DNA of 64,000 bases from an uncultured Lactobacillus sp. (GTDB lineage: Bacteria; Bacillota; Bacilli; Lactobacillales; Lactobacillaceae). How positions within the stretch are numbered: the first letter of the stretch is position 1; each line of letters begins with the position of its first letter. A model generated the notes under the pieces. The model worked only from the letters and a program-made list of their open reading frames with translations, did not search any database and had not been told where the DNA came from. The translations under genes were made by a program, and so were the position numbers. The stretch is taken from positions 1 through 64,000 of the forward strand of contig CALNAK010000039.1 of the NCBI GenBank assembly GCA_937874185.1. Reading direction: 5' to 3'. Shown piece after piece: positions 1 to 6,130 of this stretch.

Positions 1-113
1 TTGTAAACAAACCGAGAAGCATTTATGTTCTTCCAGAATATTTCTTCTTGTCTGTGATTAGGGTAAATACGCATTTTTAAGCCCATCATATTTGGCTCTT
101 CTATTTGTTCCAT
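1..113 (-). CDS. tnpB: IS605-type accessory protein TnpB, N-terminus only
   Basis: The reading frame begins with ATG behind a strong AAAGGAGG site nine bases upstream and runs off the left edge of the window, so only about 37 residues are seen. They include MGLKMRIYPN and end in SRFVYN, the typical opening of TnpB, the RNA-guided RuvC-like nuclease of IS200/IS605 elements. The catalytic and zinc-finger parts lie outside the window. It is divergent from tnpA, 90 bp away, the arrangement of IS605 itself. Family assignment rests on the N-terminal motif and on the neighbouring tnpA. Confidence 0.8.
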   Translation of the reverse strand, partial: MEQIEEPNMMGLKMRIYPNHRQEEIFWKNINASRFVY

Positions 114-202
114 AAAGGTTAACCTCCTTTCATATCTTGATTCGAATTATACAGATAAGATATGTTTGAAACATTATCAAACAAAAGAATGGTTAATTTA
201 TA

Positions 203-655
203 ATGAGCAAAGAAGAAGGTACAATTTACGCCAATGGCTACGTTTACAAATTTCATTTCCATTTAATTTGGGTGACAAAATATCGGAACAAGACGTTTAC
301 TAACCCGATATTAGTTAGGGAAATGGAGGATATATTAAAGCATATTTCTGAGTTAAACAATATTACAATTGAGAATATGGAAGTAATGCCTGATTATGTG
401 CATATGTTAATTTCCTTCAAGCCAAAGAATTCTCCAACAAATATTGTAAAAGCCTTAAAAGGTGGTAGTGCAAGATTATTTCTTAAGCAACATCCAGAAA
501 TAAGGCAACGTCAATTCTGGGGAGGAAATCTTTGGTCAAGAAGTTACTATATGAGTACATTAGGTAATATGAGTAAGGAAACAGTAGCAAACTATATCAA
601 TGACCAAAGAAATACTAGAAGTAAAGCTGGACGTCCAAAAATTGAAAGGAAGTGA
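203..655 (+). CDS. tnpA: IS200/IS605 family Y1 transposase TnpA
   Basis: A 150-residue Y1 transposase that would cut and join single-stranded DNA at the element ends. It shows the family core FHLIWVTKYR (residues 19-28), the PDYVHMLISF strand (64-73) and a C-terminal helix with the presumed nucleophile Y131 in NYINDQ. The metal-binding HUH motif reads Tyr65-Val-His67 instead of His-U-His. Length is normal for the family and the frame is intact. It is divergent from tnpB and followed directly by the element-end hairpin. Confidence 0.92.
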   Translation: MSKEEGTIYANGYVYKFHFHLIWVTKYRNKTFTNPILVREMEDILKHISELNNITIENMEVMPDYVHMLISFKPKNSPTNIVKALKGGSARLFLKQHPEIRQRQFWGGNLWSRSYYMSTLGNMSKETVANYINDQRNTRSKAGRPKIERK

Positions 656-660
656 GTGGC

Positions 661-695
661 TTACCTCCCATGAATGAATTCATGGGTATCACGCC
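661..695. repeat. subterminal hairpin at the IS605-type element end
   Basis: CCCATGAAT (667-675) and ATTCATGGG (678-686) form a perfect 9-bp stem with a two-base loop just after the tnpA stop. IS200/IS605 transposases recognise such imperfect palindromes near their ends. The exact cleavage position, probably within about 30 bp downstream, cannot be fixed without the other end. Confidence 0.65.
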
Positions 696-760
696 TAATC
701 TAATGAATTGAAACCTGTTGGTAAGGAAAAACTACTGTGATAGAAAAATTGATTGAAAAA

Positions 761-803
761 AAGCAACATCCTTTAAGTTTGTAATTAAGGGATGTTGCTT
801 TTT
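761..803. terminator. Rho-independent terminator
   Basis: AAGCAACATCC and GGATGTTGCTT form a long stem with one mismatch, followed by TTTTT on the plus strand. It closes the IS605 region before the next operon. Confidence 0.75.
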
Positions 804-900
804 ACATGATCTGATATTTAATTATTGTAAAACGATAATTAAATATTGATTGACGTAAATTAATCTGTGCAATACAATATTAATTAAGGGGATGAATAAT

Positions 901-1430
901 ATGAAATATCTAACTAATTTAATTCTGAAGACTTTATCAATCTTAACGATTGTTGCTCAAGTAATTTTTTCTTTAGGGGGGAATCAGTTGTCTTTGCCAC
1001 TATTATGATGTTTGTGGTTTCTGGAAATGAGAAAAGCGATTTCTATAAATATATTTTGATTCCAGGAAAATTAACAAAGAGTACACTAGTTTTGGGGTGT
1101 ATGAATGCGCTAATTATTTTTATTAGCTTAATAATTACTATGAGATCGTTAAGACGTGTGATAAACAATATTAAACAAAATGATTTTTTTGTGGTTTCTA
1201 ATTTAACTAATATCAGAACTATGTTTATTTCAGTTTTCGTCATTACTATTGCAAACATTATAAGTATGTTTATTTTTTCTAACGGAAATGGAAGATCTAT
1301 CAGTGGTGTTTTTGTGAATTCATGGTCCCAAATTGGAATGTATTTTATATTTATGGCAATTTTATATACAATTTATTTGGTATTTAAATATGGCGTTAAA
1401 TTGCAAGAAGATTCAAATACAGTTATTTAG
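901..1430 (+). pseudogene. DUF2975-type membrane protein, frameshifted at a G6 run
   Basis: An ATG at 901 opens MKYLTNLILKTLSILTIVAQ and reaches a stop near 1008. The rest of the protein continues in another frame to 1430. Adding one G to the G6 run at 976-981 joins the two parts into about 176 residues with four hydrophobic segments, the size and layout of DUF2975 proteins, which are usually encoded just upstream of a small HTH regulator as here. The break could be a real mutation, a phase-variable tract or a sequencing error. Function of the family is not established; it probably works with the HTH partner in sensing or stress. Confidence 0.65.
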
Positions 1431-1439
1431 GTGATGTAA

Positions 1440-2006
1440 ATGGTTAAAGTTAATCTGGATTTAATGATGGTAAAACGTGGCATATCATCAAAGGATTTGT
1501 CAAAAAAAATTGGAATAACTCCGGCTAATCTATCAATTTTGAAGACAGGTAAGGCAAAGGGAATTAGATTTGCTACTTTGGATAAAATTTGTGAGGTATT
1601 AGAATGTGAACCTGGAGATATTCTTGTGTCTTCTAATGGAGGTAGTATTGTGCGTGAGAATGAAACTGAGAACAGGAAGAAATTAATGGATTTAATTAGT
1701 GCAGCGTATAATAACGTTAAAGATCCAAAATTCAATAATTTTAGAGTGCAGCTAGTTCAATTCGCTAAGGCATTAAATGACAAAGAAGATTACGTTAAAA
1801 TAATGCTGGAATTAAGAACAGCGCTATTACAGGCAGATTTATCTTTAAAACTAAAAACTCGTATATCTGGTTTACCGACAGAGTATGGCGATATTTACAA
1901 TTTTATTGACCCACAATTGAAAAAAGTCGATTCAAAAGTAATAGATAGATATACTCATTATGGATTTGTTCCACTTAGTTTTGGTAGCACGGTTAAGTAT
2001 GATTAA
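1440..2006 (+). CDS. HTH regulator with a C-terminal bacteriocin-immunity-like domain
   Basis: Residues 1-68 form a YozG-like Cro/C1 helix-turn-helix (RGISSKDLSKKIGI, then ANLSILKTGKAKGIRFATL), the usual partner of DUF2975. Such regulators are normally about 70 residues long, but this one has 188. Residues 79-160 resemble the four-helix enterocin A immunity family: KLMDLISAAYNNVKDPK, a charged middle, then GLPTEYGDIYNFID. The gene starts ten bases after the DUF2975 stop, so the two form one transcription unit, and ends at a strong terminator. The fusion reading is inference from helix pattern and short motifs. An alternative is an unrelated helical sensor domain. Confidence 0.6.
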   Translation: MVKVNLDLMMVKRGISSKDLSKKIGITPANLSILKTGKAKGIRFATLDKICEVLECEPGDILVSSNGGSIVRENETENRKKLMDLISAAYNNVKDPKFNNFRVQLVQFAKALNDKEDYVKIMLELRTALLQADLSLKLKTRISGLPTEYGDIYNFIDPQLKKVDSKVIDRYTHYGFVPLSFGSTVKYD

Positions 2007-2013
2007 TATAAAT

Positions 2014-2064
2014 AAAAGAAGAGAGCTATGAATTCTTAATTGGATTCATAGCTCTCTTCTTTTC
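2014..2064. terminator. bidirectional terminator between convergent genes
   Basis: A 20-bp perfect stem (2014-2033 with 2044-2063) flanked by A-rich and T-rich tails lies between the HTH gene and the minus-strand acetyltransferase. Confidence 0.9.
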
Positions 2065-2069
2065 ATAAT

Positions 2070-2603
2070 CTAAATATTCAATTCATAGGCCAAACGAGCA
2101 TTGTCTTCATGATTGTCAGCAGGTTCGTCAACGTAAATCTTTCCACGATGAACGTAACCAGTGCTAGTAGCCAAAGCTTGCATACGTTTGTTTAGTTTGT
2201 GGGTGTCAATTCTAAAGTTATGGACACCAATTTGATAAGCTTGACTGATTAAATTTGAAACAAAGATTTTACTCAAATGTTGACCTGTGTAATCAGCGTT
2301 AAGGGCAATTCGATGAATTGTAGCGTATGGATCAGTATTGTTCTCCCAATTTCCTTCAGTAATAACGCGATAGTTAGGGTCATCAGCAACAATCAAGGTA
2401 GCTGTGCCGGCAATATTTCCATCAACAACTAATATCCAGCATTGTTGCGCCATAATATCATTCTTCAAAGTAGCGGTATCAGGGTAACCACTTTGCCATT
2501 GAGGACTGCCGTCTGCTTTTAACATAGCCTGAGCCTGGCTGATAATATTCATTATTTCGGTTAAATCTTTTATTTGTGCACGTTTGATATAGATTGAGCT
2601 CAT
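2070..2603 (-). CDS. GNAT family N-acetyltransferase
   Basis: A 177-residue Gcn5-related N-acetyltransferase that would transfer acetyl from acetyl-CoA to an unknown amine. The fold is recognisable from IYIKRAQIKDLTEIMNIIS at the N-terminus, the central WILVVDGNIAGTATL strands and the acetyl-CoA loop region HRIALNADYTGQHLSKIF. LNKRMQALATSTGYVHRG near the C-terminus is the usual last part of the fold. The start has a GGAGGG site. The gene is single, convergent with the HTH gene. Substrate cannot be told. Confidence 0.85.
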   Translation of the reverse strand: MSSIYIKRAQIKDLTEIMNIISQAQAMLKADGSPQWQSGYPDTATLKNDIMAQQCWILVVDGNIAGTATLIVADDPNYRVITEGNWENNTDPYATIHRIALNADYTGQHLSKIFVSNLISQAYQIGVHNFRIDTHKLNKRMQALATSTGYVHRGKIYVDEPADNHEDNARLAYELNI

Positions 2604-2761
2604 TTAAAGCCCTCCAGTTTTTATAGAGATAGATATATTTTATCACTGTAGGGACTTTTGTTTTGGCTTGGAAGAAGATATTTGTAATATTTTGTAGCTT
2701 CAATTTGTTAGTGATGCTATACCGATATTGGTTCGTATTATAAAAGTTATCGGGGTAAATT

Positions 2762-3073
2762 ATGAGTAGAGAAGACGTCAATTCTTTAATGAAGAATCTG
2801 AGCGAGGCGTACGCTGATTCTGAAATAAAAGAAGACAAATACCTTTCAAAATTAATCCTACGTTCAGCACAAGTTTTGGAAGAGACGAAGGATATCAATA
2901 TGATTGCAAATACACTTTGCGTTTTTATTCTAAATTATAATTTTGCCATTAACGGGGCTAAGAATAAGATTCCTCAGGCGGCTAATGACTTATATCATAA
3001 ATGTAGCCACATAAAGGGTTACTATAATGTTTCTAGAGGAAATGCCTACTTTAGGGACCTTAGGATTATCTAA
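2762..3073 (+). CDS. small helical protein, possibly orphan bacteriocin immunity protein
   Basis: A 103-residue all-helical, soluble protein with no signal peptide. The pattern of an N-terminal helix (VNSLMKNLSEAYAD), amphipathic middle helices and a basic C-terminus matches the size and helix layout of enterocin A-type immunity proteins, and the preceding HTH protein carries a similar domain. No bacteriocin precursor with a double-glycine leader was found nearby, so it would be an orphan. The start lies behind ATCGGGGTAA. Its stop overlaps the stop of the convergent ABC permease by four bases with no terminator between. Assignment is tentative. Confidence 0.45.
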   Translation: MSREDVNSLMKNLSEAYADSEIKEDKYLSKLILRSAQVLEETKDINMIANTLCVFILNYNFAINGAKNKIPQAANDLYHKCSHIKGYYNVSRGNAYFRDLRII

Positions 3074-3822
3074 ACATTTCTTTTGCGAAAACTGTATAGT
3101 GCTAATCCAAGAAACAGAAGAATATAGAATGTGTACCCAATTGAAAGTACTGGTAAGGATAACTGGGTCATTTTATGCAAATTGTGATTCTGAAGTTGTG
3201 CACCTAGATTCATCATGTTTAAAGGGTTCCACTTTAGCCAATTGAATTTTGCGACTAGAAAAAGCAATATTTGATTAAAGATATTGATGGCAAAGTATCC
3301 AATAATACCAGTTGTTAAAGCAAAGTTTGAATTATTAATGATCGTACCCAATAGGATGACTAGACTCATCAAGAATATAAGCGTTAAAAATTGATCCAGA
3401 CTTGTCAGTAAAAATTGTTTCCAAATACTTTTTGTAATAGAGAAGTCTTTAAGTAGTAGAAACTTCAAAATAATACTGAATATTGAAGTTAGTAATAATG
3501 AGAAAAGGGCATAGCTTACTAAAGAAATAACTTTACTTATTAGTACTTGAGTATATGAGAATTTCCGATATAGAAGTGCTCTTAAAGTACCAAATTGACG
3601 TTCCTTGGTAATACTAGTACTAGAAATAGCGATGAAAAATAAAATAACTGGTGGATAGGCAAAGAAGCTATTCATAAATAAATCTTTTGGAGCTATAACT
3701 TGTGGATATTTCAAACTATAGAGTGCGGTGATAATTTGTAAAACAAGTACGCCGATGATAAAGATAGCATTAGAACGTTGTTTTCTAAGTTTGTAATATT
3801 CTTGTTTTAATAAAGTGGTCAT
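3070..3822 (-). CDS. ABC-2 type transporter permease
   Basis: A 250-residue membrane protein with about six hydrophobic segments. The start MTTLLKQEYYKLRKQRSNAI and the SSTSITKERQFGTLRALL segment are typical of ABC-2 permeases of the bacitracin/lantibiotic export group. Its ATG overlaps the stop of the ATPase gene by one base (TAATG), so the two are translationally coupled. Together they would form a homodimeric exporter or peptide-resistance pump. Substrate unknown. Confidence 0.8.
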   Translation of the reverse strand: MTTLLKQEYYKLRKQRSNAIFIIGVLVLQIITALYSLKYPQVIAPKDLFMNSFFAYPPVILFFIAISSTSITKERQFGTLRALLYRKFSYTQVLISKVISLVSYALFSLLLTSIFSIILKFLLLKDFSITKSIWKQFLLTSLDQFLTLIFLMSLVILLGTIINNSNFALTTGIIGYFAINIFNQILLFLVAKFNWLKWNPLNMMNLGAQLQNHNLHKMTQLSLPVLSIGYTFYILLFLGLALYSFRKRNV

Positions 3823-4739
3823 TATTTATTTCCCCCTGTTATTACTTGATCTTTGTCGATAACGGATAGCAAAGATTCCTCTAGATCCCCAGTTTGTTGC
3901 TTAATATTAAGAATCTTTATTTTGTTATGCATAAATAACTCAAGAATATCGCCGATAGGAAATTGTTCTGTAATTGGGATAATGATTTCAGATTCTGATT
4001 GAATGGAAACATCATTTTTATTAAGTAATTGCAGAGCAAATTCATCGTTGGTAGTTTTGATTTTATAAAAGCTTTTATTTGAGGCAAGTAAGTCTGCCAT
4101 TGTTGTGTATCTAATGATTTCTCCATGATCAATAATGATTACATCATCGGCAATCCGTTGTAATTCACTCAGAATATGGCTGGATATTAAGAAAGTAATA
4201 CCATTTTCTTTTTCTTCAAGAATATAATCACGTAGTTCTTTTGCTGCTTTAGGATCAAGTCCATTGATTGGTTCATCTAAAATAACTAAATCCGGTTTAT
4301 TGAGTAGAGCTAATCCGACACCAAGCTTTTGTTTCATGCCTAAAGAATAATTCTTAGTTTTTACGTTAGCATAAGGTGTCATTTTTAATTTAGAGATAAT
4401 CTCTTCAACATTTGTTTTGGCATCAATTCCTGTAGCAAATAAGTTCAATTGTTCTCGACCACTAAGAAAAGGATAGAGTCCTGGATATTCAATTAACGCA
4501 CCAACTGCTTTTAGAGCTTGATGGCGGGATTCAGTAACGTTGATACCTTCAATTGAAATTTCACCTTCAAAATTGGTAATGCCTAAAATTGATTTCATAA
4601 TAGTAGTTTTACCTGCACCGTTCGCACCAATCAGCCCAATTATGCGACCTTTACGGATATCTAGATTGACGTCCTTTAGTACATGCCGACTGCCAAATGA
4701 CTTATTAAGACTCTTTATATTTAAAATAGTTTCGTTCAT
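3822..4739 (-). CDS. ABC transporter ATP-binding protein, BcrA-like
   Basis: A 305-residue ATPase beginning MNETILNIKSLNKSFGS. Walker A is GANGAGKTT, the signature is YSLGMKQKLGVGLALL, Walker B is LVILDEPINGLDP and the H-loop is ISSHILSEL. The C-terminal 80 residues are the regulatory tail of BcrA-type ATPases. I chose ATG at 4739 rather than the longer frame because AAGGGG lies just upstream. It is the first gene of a two-gene operon with the permease. No two-component system or GntR regulator is adjacent. Confidence 0.88.
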   Translation of the reverse strand: MNETILNIKSLNKSFGSRHVLKDVNLDIRKGRIIGLIGANGAGKTTIMKSILGITNFEGEISIEGINVTESRHQALKAVGALIEYPGLYPFLSGREQLNLFATGIDAKTNVEEIISKLKMTPYANVKTKNYSLGMKQKLGVGLALLNKPDLVILDEPINGLDPKAAKELRDYILEEKENGITFLISSHILSELQRIADDVIIIDHGEIIRYTTMADLLASNKSFYKIKTTNDEFALQLLNKNDVSIQSESEIIIPITEQFPIGDILELFMHNKIKILNIKQQTGDLEESLLSVIDKDQVITGGNK

Positions 4740-4775
4740 ATGTTTACACCCCTTAGAACTCTTGTATATCTGTTC

Positions 4776-4816
4776 TAGTATACTAATACAGTATAACAAT
4801 GAACGAGAAAATTCAA
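4776..4816 (-). promoter_or_regulatory. promoter of the ABC operon with a palindromic operator
   Basis: On the minus strand TTGAAT (4811-4816) and TACTGT (4788-4793) are 17 bp apart. The perfect 10-bp palindrome TAGTATACTA (4776-4785) sits over the expected transcription start. The regulator is unknown. Confidence 0.4.
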
Positions 4817-4831
4817 TGATTATTTAATTAA

Positions 4832-4877
4832 AAAGAGTTACTCTAATTTTCCATTGTGGGATTTAGAGTAACTCTTT
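4832..4877. terminator. hairpin in a divergent intergenic region
   Basis: AAAGAGTTACTCTAA and TTAGAGTAACTCTTT make a perfect 15-bp stem. The better U-tract is on the minus strand, upstream of the ABC operon, where no gene ends. It could insulate or attenuate the operon. Confidence 0.6.
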
Positions 4878-4960
4878 GGCTTAATTATTAAATGAAATGA
4901 TATGTAATTTATGATTCATAGTAGAATAGTGATATTAGTTAGTGAGGGTCGGTAATACAA

Positions 4961-5245
4961 ATGAAAGATACTTCAAAAAAAATGATTAACGTAAAAATTG
5001 ACGGTAAACTTGTTAAAGATACGAAAAGAATATTAGATAAGCTGGGAATAAATCAGACCATTGCTATAACTACTTTTTATAAAATGATTGTTGCTAATAA
5101 TGGAATACCATATGGTGTGATGCTTCCTGATAAGAAGGATAAAGTACCTAATTATCGTACCTCCTTTGGAGAACCTACAGTTGAGGAACTAAAGTATCAA
5201 GAAGAAATTGAGGCGTGGCAAGCGGATAGTTATGATGATGATTAG
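4961..5245 (+). CDS. RelB/DinJ family antitoxin without an adjacent toxin
   Basis: A 94-residue protein whose first 60 residues carry the ribbon-helix-helix pattern of DinJ/RelB antitoxins (MINVKIDGKLVKDTKRILDKLG, then a helix ending in NNGIPYGVMLP). The acidic tail ending EAWQADSYDDD is where such antitoxins clamp their toxin. No RelE/YafQ toxin follows; a terminator does, and the next gene is a Fic protein on the other strand. It may be an orphan antitoxin acting in trans or a remnant of a pair. Confidence 0.75.
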   Translation: MKDTSKKMINVKIDGKLVKDTKRILDKLGINQTIAITTFYKMIVANNGIPYGVMLPDKKDKVPNYRTSFGEPTVEELKYQEEIEAWQADSYDDD

Positions 5246-5249
5246 ATTT

Positions 5250-5305
5250 AAAGAAGATGGGATTAGGAACTCAATAATTGAATTCTTAATCCCATCTTCT
5301 TTTTT
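5250..5305. terminator. bidirectional terminator
   Basis: AAGAAGATGGGATTA pairs with TAATCCCATCTTCTT, with a T-run on the plus side and an A-run on the other. It separates the antitoxin gene from the convergent fic gene. Confidence 0.9.
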
Positions 5306-5332
5306 ATATTCACTTTAAAATAATAAAAATGA

Positions 5333-6001
5333 TTACAGCTCAATACCTTGAATAGCATAATCATAAGTCCATTGAAGCAATTCATCTATTTCATTACTAA
5401 GATAGAAATCACTTATCAGTTTGTTCCATTGTGACCAAAGATTTAATGGTACATTAATTAAACCAGCACCATTATCAATCATTAATTTATTGGCGACTAA
5501 AGTAGCTGTACGTTTATTTCCGTCCCAGAAAAGTTGACCACGCATATTGTGATACATAAGACGTATAGCTTTTTCTGTTATAGAGATGTTGTCTATTAAC
5601 AAATTATTAAGAAATTTATCTTCGTTTGTACTATCGACAAGTTCAGGAATAAAGTCCTTATCAGAACCGATGTTAACGCCACCTTGTCCAGTTCTAAATT
5701 CTCCAGGTACAAGAGCATCATTTTTAGCAACAATTTCATTTATTTTCTTCTCAAATGTAAGATCAAGTTTTGAGTCACTTTCAGTAATGAATTGCCATCC
5801 ACGTTTAATTTGAACAATAGTATTGATATCATCGATATCAACTCCATCAACTCCTAAACCATCCATGATAGTTTGAGTTTGTGGAAGTGTTGTATTAATA
5901 CCCTCAAAGCGGGCATTAGTATGGACTAATTTTGTGAAGTTCTTTCTAGCAAATCGACGATTTTGATCCTTAGTCAAATGGAATTGGTCTTTAAAGTTCA
6001 T
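5333..6001 (-). CDS. Fic family protein with a His-less FIC motif
   Basis: A 222-residue Fic-fold protein. Fic enzymes normally transfer AMP to target proteins using the His of HPFxxGNGRxxR. Here the loop is GQLFWDGNKRTAT (155-167): Asp160, Gly161, Asn162 and Arg164 remain but the catalytic His is Gln156. An inhibitory-helix-like motif NARFEGINTT lies at 29-38, with Asn in place of the usual Ser/Thr. It is therefore either an inactive pseudoenzyme or uses different chemistry. The gene is divergent from the primase-helicase, and a frameshifted paralogue lies at 43849-44516. Confidence 0.85.
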   Translation of the reverse strand: MNFKDQFHLTKDQNRRFARKNFTKLVHTNARFEGINTTLPQTQTIMDGLGVDGVDIDDINTIVQIKRGWQFITESDSKLDLTFEKKINEIVAKNDALVPGEFRTGQGGVNIGSDKDFIPELVDSTNEDKFLNNLLIDNISITEKAIRLMYHNMRGQLFWDGNKRTATLVANKLMIDNGAGLINVPLNLWSQWNKLISDFYLSNEIDELLQWTYDYAIQGIEL

Positions 6002-6130
6002 ACAAATGCCAGCTTTCGTTTAAATTAATTTTGAAATATATCTAATTCAATCTTAGAAAATTTTGAGATTTTAATCAAGTAAATGTAGCATAATGTAGTC
6101 ATTAAGAGAAATAATAATTGAGGTTAGATA

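Noticed and set aside
4540..4827. 95-codon plus-strand frame opposite the ABC ATPase
   Set aside because: It lies antisense to strongly conserved ATPase motifs and has no ribosome binding site or family features.
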